Assembly: GCA_026873275.1 (NCBI GenBank)
Contig: JANTUC010000003.1
Span: 2,666,001-2,730,000, forward strand
Length of the DNA: 64,000 bases
Direction of reading: 5' to 3'
DNA from: Pseudopithomyces maydicus
Taxonomy: Eukaryota; Ascomycota; Dothideomycetes; Pleosporales; Didymosphaeriaceae
A model generated the notes under the pieces. The model did not search any database and was not told the DNA's origin. It worked only from the letters and a program-made list of their open reading frames with translations. Position 1 is the stretch's first letter, and each line of letters opens with the position of its first letter. Positions 22,814-34,293 of this stretch are shown here, piece after piece. Both the position numbers and the translations under genes were made by a program.

Positions 22814-24814
22814 ATGGACCTCGACTTAAGTCAGAGGAGGCCGTATGTCAAACTAGATGATCCGCGATAACAAATCCGTCTAGTGCAGATTGCTCGCTGC
22901 GGTTCTCAAGCCATAGATTCAGGCAATATCCTCAATTGCAAACTCAGCACCTTTGATTTAAACAATCTACCGCCTTTTTATGCTCTATCCTACGTCTGGG
23001 GAGATGCAAGTCAAACAACGCCAATTCATGTCAACGATAATGAGCTCCAGGTTACAAAAATCTTGCAGCGGCTTTGCGACGCCTTTGTTGGGAAGTTGAT
23101 ATTAACTACATCTGGATCGACGCCCTCTCCATCAATCAGGTGGATTTAGAGGAGAAAAAGCATCAGGTTCCTCTGATGGGCACAATCTATTCGACGGCCA
23201 AGCTCGTTATTGCGTGGTTGGGAGAAGGTCAAGAAGAAGCGACAAGAGCTATTGAGACTGTCTTGGTATGGGAATCTGCAATTAAGTCGAAAATGCCAAA
23301 CATGTATGAATCCTGGAAGCTCGAAACGCCAACATTCATCAATGAAACGATGCACAAGTATGAATTTCAACACGCTTTCAGTCACAGCTCTACATCGGAC
23401 ACTGAAGCACTCTGGGCAATGATACAGAGCATTGAAAATGGTTTTGAATATGAAAAATGGAAAGCAGTGGGTTGCTTAATGCTCCTCCCTTACTCGCGTC
23501 GTGTTTGGATCGTCCAGGAGCTGGCTTTGGCATGCGATATCAGATTCCTCTATGGGGATGCCTCTGTCGAAAAAAAAACCTTTTTTGCGGTATTGAGTTT
23601 TTGGAAGAAGGTATATCTTGAGTTTGGAGCCGCTAGCCTGAATTCCTTTCCCACCGGATACACCGAGGTGTTTCGTCCTGCAATGTCTTACGTCTTGTTA
23701 TATTCTCATGTCATTCTCTCCATGTGGGGAGATTTTCCTCCAAGTACTTTCTCGGAAGTTCTTCATGCGACCAGGTTTCAAGAAGCTACTGATCCAAGGG
23801 ACAATATCTACGGTATGATGAGCCTTGTCCAGGATAAATCAAGAGAATTGGCCGCAGATTACACATGTTCGGTAGCGGAAGTTTACACGAACTTCGTTGT
23901 TTCAGAACTCCAGCGCAGAAATGTAGAGGCAATATGTCTCGTAGGTGGGAAACTTAATAAGAGAATTACGCCTGACTTGCCTACTTGGGTTCCGGATTTC
24001 CAAATAGCAGTTTATCCTGGATTCTTCATGGATAAGTATCCATATTCAAGACACAAACACGATCCTGGCTGGATGATCTCGGAAGACAGAAGAGAACTGA
24101 AGATTCGTGGCTTCCAATGCGACATAATATCATGCGTAAATCGACTAAACGATGAGGAACGTCTAGATAATAGCGGATCAAGGGTATGGGCGACCTTTTC
24201 ACAATGGATGGCAATCGCCAAACAAATGTCCCCAGAACCGAGCCCGTCTGGCATCTCACCTTTGTCAGCCCTCCTCCGAGCTATTATCAGTGATACAAGC
24301 AGTGATGAAGGAACATGCTCTATGGTAGTCCCAAATCCGGAAGTCATATCAGAGTTCGGATACTGTGTCCACGGACTTAAAGAGTTGATTGACGCAGTTG
24401 ATGGCTGGGTGGCCCTTTCCCGAGCGAGATGAATTTTACGACGAATTCCCTGGAATCTTCAGGCTATTTCTCACGCATGGCTACAGCTCCGCAGGCACAA
24501 CTTCAGCATCAGTAAGGCTGAAGGAATTACTTTCAAGAATAGTTCGAAGCCACACCTTCTTTGTTACTAAGGGAGGTTACATCGGGCTCTCGTATGATGA
24601 TGTTCAGCCAGATGATCTTATCTGCGACATATTTGGCAAGTACGCTCCCGTAGTACTGCGAAAGGAGGATTCCCACTTCCTTAGTCTTGGTGATTGTTAT
24701 ATATATGGTATGATGAATGGACAGAAGACACAGGAAACTAGTTCTCCCTCGCAATCTTCAAGTGGGTTAGAAAAGGATATTTGTGAGAATGAGCTTTTTT
24801 GTTTGCAAATGTAG
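22814..24814 (+). pseudogene. HET-domain (heterokaryon incompatibility) gene, disrupted
   Basis: The reading starts at ATG 22814 (MDLDLSQRRPYVKLDDPR) and meets an in-frame TAA at 22868, after which HET-family sequence continues: FYALSYVWGDASQTT, then after a frame change near 23090 IWIDALSINQ, QVPLMGTIYSTAKLVIAWLG and RRVWIVQELALACD, then ATDPRDNIYGMM. A second frame change lies between 24386 and 24432. The C-terminal part resumes with FFVTKGGYIGLS and continues to 24814. HET domains trigger incompatibility or cell death in fungal allorecognition. The stop fits a C-to-T change in a CpA dinucleotide (CAA to TAA), the RIP signature, and the flanks are AT-rich. The frame changes are one apparent loss then one apparent gain. 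The break pattern supports a dead gene, although the indels alone could be sequencing errors. Confidence 0.85.
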
Positions 24815-26368
24815 AGGCTAAAAGCGTGATGTTCATATCAATACTATGGGCTTTCTGGGTTGTAGGTTCGGTCTTGTTGGCCTAGACAGGTCACAACGAC
24901 TACAGAACAAGGGGCAAGAAATATTCCTGGACAAACGATTCAATGAAATGGACGTGTCCTTCACTACATGTGGATAACGAACCAGAAAAGTCCGCTTTAC
25001 ACTGGATATGCTCGTCACTCCAAGAATATAAGACGTCGAATATAAAGGCGGCATGAACATGAGTTATGTGTTATAACTCAAATGAACTTGGTTGGACATA
25101 GTTGCCCACGGATCACATCTGTTTCCCATGGTCAAATTAAGAAACTAACGAATAATGTACTCTTTGTTCAGACAAAAAAAAGTTCATCTGGATATTTTCA
25201 TAACTCTCACTAGAGAGGAATCAAAATCTATCTGGTCCAATCTCAAATTGGGGCCGACAATGTCATTACCTCTCATTATATGCTTCTCTGCCTTTCGGTT
25301 GATTCGCTTATTCTATCCTCTCTATCTGGATACTTTCATGACCTCTACTGACGAGGAATCAGAAACATGATTGACTAGATGTATATTAGGACCGTCCATC
25401 TTCCGTCCATTTCGAGTTGATTTTATATCCTGCCATTAATCTATCTACCCCCTCTATCCATGGATTATTTAAAAAAAATGTTTCTAATATATAGGCGTGT
25501 TCGATTTTGCTATCATACGTTGTCTATAGTATCAGGAAATGCTAGGAATTATGTTTTACTAAGCGCCTTTAACTTTTCGTCTCTAATTCTGACTAACAAT
25601 TGTAACAGATCTTATATACTGTCGGCTCTTAAGCTTACATGTCTTATATCAGGATACTGGCGTGAAAGCGGAAGCCATACCCTTGGGAACGATGGCCTTA
25701 TATTTCGGACAAAAAAGCTCTATTATAACCATGCAAATATCTTGAAGCCCATAGAATGGAAATGTATGAGTAAATACTTGAGGCGCCAGAAACCACGAGC
25801 TCGGGGAGAACAAAACCAAAGGCCGGGTTGGCCCAACGATAATCCGGCTAATTAATACTATCTTTTTTAATAATCCTTTATGTACGCCCGTTTTTAATTA
25901 TTATAAGAGGGGTTAATAGCTTTTTTTCTATTATATGCGTTTTTATCTAGTTAGCTACTCTGCTGCCGCTTTCCAAAAATACAAAACATGAGTAAATACA
26001 TGGGGGCGGATGGATCTCACCAAGGGACTAATTATTGCCGGACCATGTTTCTACTCATATGACACATCAAATCCCTCATATATGAATACAAATATTAGAA
26101 CTAATACCTAATCCGTGCAACGGGTCTAGTAACCCCCAACTACGGTTCACCGACCCAACAATTCATCTCCCATCCGAATTCCCCCATCTCGCCAAGAATC
26201 ATCTCCTCTCCACGTATTTATATTCTCCATGCCCATATCCTAAGCTTCCAAACTTCATCTACTTCCAACATCAAGTCATACCCAGACACCACCACACTTC
26301 CACATTTCAACCACCACAACTCCCACCAACGCTACCCACAACCCCCATATTTCACCAACCTTATCAAA
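24815..26368. other. AT-rich, RIP-like intergenic block
   Basis: The sequence is strongly AT-rich, especially 25380-26100, with runs such as ttttttaataatcc and no credible frame. It looks like decayed repeat DNA. From about 26140 composition becomes C/A-rich, consistent with the promoter and 5' UTR of the next gene. Confidence 0.55.
25187..25370. repeat. Diverged direct repeats about 138 bases apart
   Basis: The stretch starting tctggatattttcataact at 25187 recurs as tctggatactttcatgacct at 25325, with gaggaatca following in both. The related words ttgattcgctta and ttgattttata near 25299 and 25420 suggest a further unit. Differences are mostly transitions, as expected for RIP. Confidence 0.55.
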
Positions 26369-27095
26369 ATGTCCCCCACACCAGACACATCTAGAAAATA
26401 CCCCTCCGCTCCCCGTCGCAACGCAATCGAGCTCGAGCGGCGCCCCAGCTACTTCAAAGAACTCCTCGACCTCCCCATCACCGCACCGCCACTATCTCCC
26501 AGGTCCAGTACGAGCGCCCACACCACCACCACCAAATACATACCCTGCCCCAGACACCAGAGCTCCAAGCGCAAAAGCAAAGAAAAGCAATGTTCAAAGC
26601 TCGCCCACAAAATCCACAAGTCCATCCGGCGCGTGGGCGAGAAAGCCAAGAAAGAGGTTTCGTCGGCAATATGGGCGATTGCGGTTGTGGGCGTTGTCGT
26701 GGCGGCGGTGCCATGGGGGTATGTTGTTGAGAGGAGGGAGGGGAAAAAGCGAAGTGTTGAGGTGGTTCTACAGGCACTAGATCTTGGGATGGTATGTGTG
26801 TTCCTTCCGTTTTGTGTGGAACTGTGCATGGCGAAATACCGAAGGTTGCTGACTGTGTGGATAGGCATTATTTTTCTACTGTTTGCGAAGTCTAGCCTGG
26901 GTGGAGTCCGGTGTTTTTGAGATCTTGGAAGGGTGGGGATGGATGGGGGCTTGGGAATTCTTGGACGTTCGCGTGTTGGGTGCATGGATTGGTGTTAGGG
27001 ATTCCAAGGTTCGGGTGGTTCGATTGGGAATAGCACATCGCAACGATTTGTCAGTAATCATGTGTAGTATACTGAGTCTGAATGGGCATCGTTAA
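26369..27095 (+). CDS. Small single-span membrane protein, unknown (2 exons)
   Basis: Exons 26369-26791 and 26865-27095 are separated by a 73-base intron (gtatgt...gatag, with a gctgac branch-like site), giving 217 residues. The N-terminal 95 residues are basic and disordered (RKYPSAPRRN, HQSSKRKSKEK, KIHKSIRRVG). A transmembrane segment covers about residues 100-120 (AIWAIAVVGVVVAAVPWGYV). The second exon encodes a Trp- and Leu-rich tail (LEGWGWMGAWEFLD). Without splicing the frame would close at 26920 and give 183 residues. The spliced form is preferred for its good donor, branch and acceptor. I do not recognise a family. The gene converges on HUL5. Confidence 0.6.
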
Positions 27096-27454
27096 ATTGC
27101 ATGATTGTATACAAGATTGCGATGAGCAGGAGAAGACTCAATCCCGGGATCTGTGGGATCACGTGAGATCCTGACTGCCCAGGTGCCCACCCAGGTGAGG
27201 TCCCTGCCTTGGCCAGATTGATCCTTATATATCAACGCTTCAAACTTCTGGGCAGCAATCAAAATACTTAGAGGATCACGTAAGTATCTATCAATCCGAG
27301 TCTTACAGGACACAATATTACAATATGACGTTCATTTCATAACCGAGCATCCATGATCACAACACCACGAGACAAGCAAAGCCTCGATTCCATCCCATCC
27401 CACTAGTCCATCTCCGCAACTCACACTCTACCACCCTCTCCACCCCTGTCCTCC

Positions 27455-30400
27455 CTACGACAAATCGAAACCCGCCCCACTAAACACACTATACAGCAAC
27501 TTCTCCTTCAAAAGCGCCTCATCCCTATACATCGGCAGCTTCAGTAGATTCACACACGTACTCGTACTGGGCAACCTCTCCTGATCACTCCCCGCATCCC
27601 TTATGCTAAACCTAGGATTCAGCGTCTTGAATCCCAGCAGCGGCGCTCTCGGCGTACTCGTCACGAACTTGAGCACTGCGCGCCTCTCCCCGTCGCTGAG
27701 CTCCTTCATAATCTTCCAGAACAGCTGGATAGTCGGGTGCTCTAGGCCATCGTCGCCGATGACGTAAGTGCCGCCGTAGGCAGTGTTGCGGCGCAGGTCG
27801 TCGACGTCGATCTGAGAGGACGTGCCGCCGATGAGAGTCTGGAGCTCTGGAGCGTTGAACATGGAGAGCCAGGAGGGTTGGATCATTGCGGAGAGGCCGC
27901 GGAGGAAAGCGGAGGTTTGGAGGTAGGGTTGGTTTTGGAGGCGGTGGCGGGCGACGTAGGAGATGTAGACGAGGCGGTTTTGGTTGGTGACGGGGATGTT
28001 TGCGCCGTCGGGGCGGAGCTCCTTGGTGATGGTTTTGGTTTTCTTGGTGGCGTGGTCGATTACGACGGAGTCTGTGATGGTGAAGTTGAGGCCGAAGTCT
28101 TCGACGTCGCCGTCGTAGGTCTTGAGTTTGTGAAGGCCTTGGTAGAGTTCTTCGTCTAGGTCGCGGAGATCGTTGAGGGTGGGTCGGTAGCCTGTTTCGT
28201 TGGGCGCGGAGCCTGTGCCACCGGTCAAGGCCCATTTGCGCAAGAAAAAGGATGCAAAGTTCACGTCGACGAGAATCCCTGTGCCTGGTCAGACAAGTCT
28301 TTAATACGTTTTGGGGATATCTAAAACTTACCCTCGTACATGCATTTGCCTATGATACGGCCCAAGAACTCGTAGCGTTGAAGGGCTTCAGCTACCTGCG
28401 CACGGAACTCTGCAGAGTTATCCCGGAGACCTATTTTGGATCGGAGCATTTCTTTCAATTCTTCAATAGCCGTGGGGTTTGGGAACAGCAAATGCTGGTC
28501 GTTTTCAATGAACATGTCGATGCTATTTTCTGTGGGTGCGAATGCTGTATTTGTGACACTTGTCAGAAATTCTTTTGTGACGCCTCCACCATCGATACCA
28601 GCTTCCGGTTGATCGAATTGATCAACGAAAGTGATTTGAATGGGTTCCTTGAGGCCATCGCCAAGGTCGTAAAACTGTGTGAAGGCATCGTCGAACTCTG
28701 CACCACGACGCACACGGGCTGCGTGCTTTTCGAGGTGGTGTGGTGCGTCGGGTCGTTGCATGACACGCAGACGCCACGACTCAGGATCGGCACTACCTCT
28801 ACGTTTCGCCTATATTGTGTTATTTCGATTGAGCACAAGTGTTATTCAAGGTGGTGATTTACCATATCCAGCAGCACAAACTCGCGGAAGATTTGCACAC
28901 GGGTTGTGAAGGGGATGAAGAAGGGCATGTTCTGCAAGATCTCCAGACGTGGCGCAACAGCTTGTAGATACCTTCTGCGTGAAGCTTTCCGCTGCTGGCG
29001 CTGTAGCCTCTCTAATCTTCGCTGTTGTTGTGATCGACCAGTACCAATAAGCTGGGGTGTATCGTCAAACTCTTCCTCCTCTTCGTCCATGTCATCATCA
29101 TCTTCCTCTTGAATCCTATGACGGCTCTCCTCTTCCTCCACGACAGCAGGAATGAATCCAGTCATATCGAATCTCGAGGTCATTAGCCAGTGGTCGTCAG
29201 GCAAAAACTTTCTTCGAGAGTCGCGTTCGTATACCATGCGTACCAAACCAGTGACCAGTCCTTTCACATAGTCCAACGTCAGGCCAGCAACACCTCCTAT
29301 AGAGGGCTCTATAGCTTGTTTTTGTTGCTGGGTCGCAGCAGCTGAAGGATTGAAAAAACTAATGCCCGTACTGCTAGTGTCTCGCTCTTCTGATTCGTTT
29401 ATGTCGGAGGCATTGAAATACAACGTAAAACCCAGATTCTTCAAGAAAGTCGTCAAGGTCTGAACTTCGGTCAACGGCAGAGAATTGTCGCGCACTTGAC
29501 CCGAGAATCCGTCCTGTCCAGCTGAGAAGAATTCCTCATCATCAGTGACTTTCAGGACGAACGTATAAAGCTCCAGGAAGACGAGAACCACCCGCCACTC
29601 ATCAGCTCTTACGGCGGCGAGGTCAACCTCCTGCGCAGGCGCCTGCCAGAAAGAGTGCTGAGATCGGTTTGAAGATTGATCGCGACCAGTAGAAACTCCG
29701 TTGACTTGTAATGCTTTCGGTCGCAGGAGGTCAACTGCAGCTCGCGAATCACGCGCGATTGTACTAAAGACAGACGAGCGCTTGGATGCCTGCCAAAAGT
29801 ACTTGATAGCAGGAAGCTTTCTACCCTTACCAGACTGTGTATTTGACGGACCGATGTACAACCACATCCGAATCTCGTCACCTCTCCGCGGGAAGAAACG
29901 AAGCAACGCCAGCGCGTAATTTGCCAGCTGACGTGCTTCCTCGACCTTCTCATCTTCAGACGCATCGGGTGATTGTGACGACCCAGCCAGAAGATTGCCG
30001 ATTCCTTCCTGGTTCACCAGTGAGAGGATTTGTTCCTTCAAAAAGTCGTTGACAATGTCCTCCGTGCTTTGCGGCGCGTCATTTTCGACCGTTCCCTCAA
30101 TGAGATTGGTTGGTAACGAATTCAGAAGCAACGCGACCACTGTTACGAAATCCTTGTGGACGGCGTACGTTTCGGACGACTGGAAGTTATGCGCATACCG
30201 ATGGAAATATATAAACAGGCCCAGGAAACAGAGGCGAGATTCTACCGTAGCCAATTCATTCCGGGAATGCAAGCCTTGCTCCTTCAGTGTCGTCGCCAAA
30301 GCACTTGCCAATAACTTGTAGTTTATTGAATTGGCTAACGAGTCTCTGAATTTAGTTATAAGAGGCGAAGCTTTATCTGCTCCAAGCATCCGAAGTGTCA

Positions 30401-31169
30401 AGAATTCGAATCCGAAAGCCTCGTATGCGTTCAGAGTGTATCCGGTCACTGTAGTCAAGGGCGCAATGATAGCCGGGAATACTGACTCCAGAGACTCGCT
30501 CTCGGCCGCATCGGAGGCCAATTCCGATCTCGAGACGACATGTGCGAGAGTGTGGAAGTATTGTGGGGCGTTCTTGGAGGTTTCTTGGGGAATCTGCTCA
30601 GCGAGGAAGCGAAGGATAGGGACGCCTAAGGACTCTCCATGCTTGGTCTGCGTCTTCGGCTCGTGTGATTGGCGATCCATAATCCTCAGGACTACCTGCT
30701 GGAGCCTGAAATACACGGCCGGCCAAGGTCCGCTTGCAACAAGGCTCAGCTTCTGCACTGTCTCAGTTTGCCGCCGAAAGAAATGTCGTATCCGTTGGCG
30801 ATCATCTTCGCTCCGAACGTTCACAAATTTTAAAAGCCGCTGTAGCTGCGAGAGAGCCTCCTCCTCCGAGTCATATGATGTTATTGTTTGTGATGTGAAG
30901 TCCACTGCACTCTCCGCAGCATCCCATTCTTTCCTTAACGAGTCGCTGACATTGCTCCTGGCATTATGACCACGCCACACCCGCTGTATCGTCTTTGCCG
31001 CCTTCTGTGTCTCTCGTTCCTTCTGTCGTTGTGCACGATCCTGTTGGGCACGGTCGAGGGCAGCTTGCGATCCGCTGCCGGAGCCGGTGCTCCCAAATGC
31101 GTGCGTCTTCCGGCCGCCGAGGTTGACCTGCCGAGGCCGTCGAGTATTTCCCGTAAAACTTGTGAACAT
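27455..31169 (-). CDS. hul5: HECT-type E3 ubiquitin ligase, Hul5/UBE3C family (3 exons)
   Basis: Exons 31169-28863, 28809-28332 and 28278-27455 give 1,202 residues; both introns are 53 bases. The start MFTSFTGNTRRPRQVNLGGR matches the characteristic N-terminus of Hul5-type ligases. An IQ-like motif is at about 58-73 (AAKTIQRVWRGHNARS). An acidic patch (DDDDMDEEEEEFDD) precedes the HECT domain. The HECT domain runs from about residue 820 to the end, with IDGGGVTKEFL in the N-lobe and the catalytic Cys1170 in STSTCVNLLKLP. At the second junction the downstream acceptor (cacag) was chosen because it restores KCMYEGILVDVNF. In yeast Hul5 extends ubiquitin chains on proteasome-bound and heat-damaged proteins; the same role here is inferred from homology. 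Confidence 0.93.
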
Positions 31170-32106
31170 GGTGGAGGACGCAAACGGTGTTGTGCTGCTC
31201 TAGGCCCGGTGCCGAGTGGCCATGAAGCAAACGCGGCGGGGAACTGTAGCCCAGTATGGATAATGAGTGACGAGCTCTGGGTGCAGTCGAGCAATAAGTC
31301 TGGATACAGACAGAACCGTGGGCCTGCTGGTGAGATAGCAAGCCCGACTCTGGCAGTTGAGAAGCCTGGTGTGAGGGCGACGGCGAGGGCAAGTCGGGCC
31401 AGGGTGAGTCTAAGGGCAAGCGGCAACAGCGGCGCACGTCACTGCACCATAAGCATGGGAGGCTTTCACCGACTGGGCGGGAAGCAGCTCGAGTGGCGGA
31501 GGAACTCCAACGCCTGCACACCCACACTGTACCTCCGGTCAAACTTCGACGACCTTCTAGAAAGCAACAATCAGCCTGGAGTGCACAGCTGCTGGTCAGC
31601 ATCATCGGCCCGCACCTCGCGTTAATTCCGCGCCCTAGGTGCGCACGGCCCGAGTGCACATGGCAAAGCTTGGCGGAGAGCCGCATCCCCGCGCTAGCTC
31701 CTTCACCCTCACCACCCTGGTTCCGGCAGGTACGGGCCTCTGTGTGATGTATCTGTTCTTTTTATTCATCGGTATTGAGTGAAACTCAAATATTGAAGGG
31801 TCATAACATGACTACTTCATCAGAGTACCCCAATGTTCACCTCCCAATGTTCACCTCCCAATGTTCACCTCCCAATGTTCACCTCCCAATGGCCAACCCC
31901 CAATGCTCACCTACATATGTACATATGTACATATGTATCAGCCTCCATTAGATCCCCACGACAGCAGTGAATAGACCGAATGGACCGACTAGACCGACCT
32001 CGAAGAACCCCCTCAAAATACCCATCCATCCACGTCATTTCCATCCATACACATATCAGACCCTGACACCACAAAACCCTCAAGCTATCCCCACGCTCCC
32101 TCGACC
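31170..32106. other. HUL5 promoter and spacer with minisatellites
   Basis: The first 550 bases are GC-rich upstream sequence of HUL5 with overlapping non-coding open frames. A 14-base tandem repeat lies at 31831-31914 and three tandem acatatgt units follow at about 31913-31937. The rest is the 3' region of the small minus-strand gene. Confidence 0.55.
31831..31914. repeat. 14-base tandem repeat, caatgttcacctcc
   Basis: Four perfect copies of caatgttcacctcc start at 31831, 31845, 31859 and 31873. Two degenerate copies (caatggccaacccc and caatgctcacctac) follow. The array is about 660 bases upstream of the HUL5 start codon. Confidence 0.92.
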
Positions 32107-32608
32107 TCACCACTTTCCCAACCCCACCCAAAACATCAACCCCCCAAACAGCCCCACCAACAAAACCATGACAACAAAATCCATCTTAAGCCTTCCAGCC
32201 CCATCCCGATAACGCGAATACTCCGGTAACTCTTCCTCCTCCCCCTCCCATTCCCCGCGCTCCACATCCCCATCCCCAATCTCTGTCTCAGAGTCAGACT
32301 CGTCCCCAAGATACGTTGCCCCCAGTTGTCTACACACACGGTGCGCGAAGTCGGGCGATGGGATGGGCCCGTTGATGAAGAGATAGGATAATGAGGGAGA
32401 CTCGATGAGGGGGGTTTCGACCGAGACGTGTTGGTAGGGGAGGTAAGTGGAGTAGAGGGGGTGGGGAGGAGTTCGAGGGCTCGAAAGGGTCTGCGGTGTG
32501 ATTGTTTGTGTTGTTTTGGAGAGTGCCCGTTCCGGTAGTGGTGTGCGAGCGGTCGTGGGTGGGGTTTCGGTTTTGAGAGAGGAGGGGTTGGTGGAAGAAG
32601 GTTGCCAT
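32107..32608 (-). CDS. Tail-anchored small membrane protein; one apparent extra base in a C run
   Basis: The gene reads from ATG 32608 (MATFFHQPLLSQNRN) to about 32460, then continues in a neighbouring frame as STYLPYQHVSVETPLIESPS, FINGPIPSPDFAHRVCRQLG and GDESDSETEIGDGD to the stop at 32107. Removing one C from the run at 32457-32461 (minus-strand ccccc) yields 501 coding bases and a 166-residue protein. The C-terminal 24 or so residues form a transmembrane anchor (FVVMVLLVGLFGGLMFWVGL) after an acidic stretch (EWEGEEEELPEYS), so the bulk should face the cytosol. The anchor and the open frame through both halves argue for a real gene. I do not recognise a family. The frame change may be an assembly error. 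Confidence 0.6.
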
Positions 32609-33231
32609 CTTGGTGGGCTTAGAGATGGAGGGTTTGGTGAGGGTCGCTTAGTTTGTGGACATGAAGGGATGCAGCAGACAAGCTGACTGGATTGAAATAA
32701 TAATTGAAGGGAAAAAAGTCCTGGAGAGACTGTTTGCTGTGTGCAGTGCGCTTTGGTTTACATTTGCTGGCTCCACACGAGGGAGTGGAACATGAATGAA
32801 CTGTATTTCAACCGTCTCAGTATCAGATCTGCTCGATTAGGGGAGGCTAGTTCAGCCTAAAATAGATGTTGGGACAACACCTGCGCCATGAATCTACGCG
32901 TGGTGGTTCTGATCTCTGCACTTTGAAAGCTATAGTCCCCTCAACCCTCCAGAATAATGTCTAATAAAACATGATAATATTGTAATCCCGCCTTTTCTGT
33001 TTGTGGCTGCACGAAGAAGCCTATAGAAATCCCGGTCCCGGCATTGGCTAGAACCATATTCAACTTCTTGTTTCGCCCACTAACCAAGTGCCCCAAACCC
33101 AGCGATTCCGGTACCATGGACAGCTGCTAAAAATCTCCCCCAGAGATGCAGGGTAAAAGACCCTGTCTATTCGCATTGAAGCCAGCAACCTTTGCCAATC
33201 TTCTCGCATACACATATACAACAGTGAGATA
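32609..33231. other. Divergent spacer
   Basis: This interval separates the minus-strand tail-anchored protein from the plus-strand 73-residue membrane protein. It is moderately AT-rich in the middle. No open frame with coding character or repeat was seen. Confidence 0.5.
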
Positions 33232-33559
33232 ATGACTAAATTCTCCAAAAACAAATCATCAGCCATGAAGGTATAGCGCGTTTGTTCTTGCTCGATGACA
33301 TTGACTAATCTTTCAAAGACTTCTATTACACCACCCGTTCACAAAGGCTCGATTAATTCCGAGGCCGATCTTGAAGATTTGTGGGAGGACATTCCTGAAA
33401 ACATTCATCAATACGGCGACGATGGAGAGCAATGGTTATTTGTTTTGGTTTTTGGTACGTGCATTTGGGTCTTATTACACCAGTCACATCGTTGCTCACA
33501 ATATTCATATAGCCATATTTCTCTCCTTGGTATCTGTAGGCCCGTTCATTCGAAATTAA
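33232..33559 (+). CDS. Very small membrane protein, 73 residues (3 exons)
   Basis: Exons 33232-33270, 33319-33454 and 33513-33559 join in frame. The introns are 48 and 58 bases with gtatag...aaag and gtacgt...atag ends. The protein starts MTKFSKNKSSAMK, has an acidic middle (SEADLEDLWEDIPENIH), and ends in a transmembrane segment at about residues 52-70 (WLFVLVF then AIFLSLVSVGPF), leaving only three residues after it. That is a tail-anchored topology. Splicing is supported by a consensus-like branch (gctcac) and by the hydrophobic segment being assembled only after intron 2 is removed. The family is unknown. It lies in a run of small membrane-protein genes. Confidence 0.6.
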
Positions 33560-34035
33560 ACTGCTGCTTCGCTTGCGTTGTCTTGAGCGGGCGTCTATGT
33601 TGCCTAAAGACCTATTTCACACCGAATAACTAGGGGTTGATTATGTATTGGAATAATTTCATGGGGTTGAAATGATCATATGGCACTTTCTAGTCGGTGA
33701 AACGACAGTTCATGACCTACTTGTAGACGTGTCTAGAGATAACTAGTAAATGTCAGACAGGTTTAAACACTGTACATCTTCAACCGCCAAGATCCGGCTG
33801 TCCCTCGTGGTAGTATAATGTCGAAGATACAGCACAATCGTATCATGTATCTCTTGTACGAGCGACAATAGCTCCAGAAGCAAACCACTCGATTCAACAG
33901 GCACGTGCGTCAACGTGAACAAACAAACAGCCAGACAACCATCTGTTTAAATCTCGGGATCTTTATCTACTATTTCCCCACGAATCGACACCTTCTTATT
34001 CGTTCGACGATCAACAGCCTTCGGTGTTTGCAGCA
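33560..34035. other. Intergenic spacer
   Basis: No coding region is supported. The right end, from about 33900, is CA-rich and is probably the 5' UTR of the next small gene. Confidence 0.45.
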
Positions 34036-34293
34036 ATGGACACTAACATCACCAACCACAACCGCAACACGCTTAGTAAGACCTTTCCCGCAGCTCCCAT
34101 CCCCTCGATTTTGCCGTCGTAATCTAACATAGAAATAACAGAAATCTACATCATCGTCGCAGTTATTGCCATGGTATCTTTCTGCATGATCGTGAAAGTC
34201 ATGGAGATGGTGGATGTGCATGGAAATTTCAAGTACAGTCCATACACTCGCCGTCTTATCTTAGCGGTGCTGTATCTGATCTACGGGTATTAA
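34036..34293 (+). CDS. Very small membrane protein, 63 residues (2 exons)
   Basis: Exons 34036-34075 and 34142-34293 join across a 66-base intron (gtaaga...aacag). The protein begins MDTNITNHNRNTL and has a hydrophobic segment at about residues 15-31 (IYIIVAVIAMVSFCMIV). A short charged loop (KVMEMVDVHGNFKYSP) follows, and the C-terminus is hydrophobic (RLILAVLYLIYGY, 51-63). It could span the membrane once or twice. The donor is a strong consensus and a ctaac branch site sits near the acceptor. The family is unknown. The small size and lack of a remembered homologue keep confidence moderate. Confidence 0.55.

Noticed and set aside
22883..24432. Short functional HET proteins starting after the internal stop
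   Set aside because: The HET core is itself split by a frame change near 23090, so no one frame contains a whole domain.
26449..26985. 178-codon minus-strand frame opposite the small membrane-protein gene
   Set aside because: The plus strand has a start in good context, a membrane segment and a convincing intron; the minus frame is Pro/Thr/Arg-rich shadow.
32107..32608. Two separate minus-strand genes (92 and 76 codons)
   Set aside because: The two frames adjoin at a C run and together give a single tail-anchored protein with an exact codon count after removing one base.
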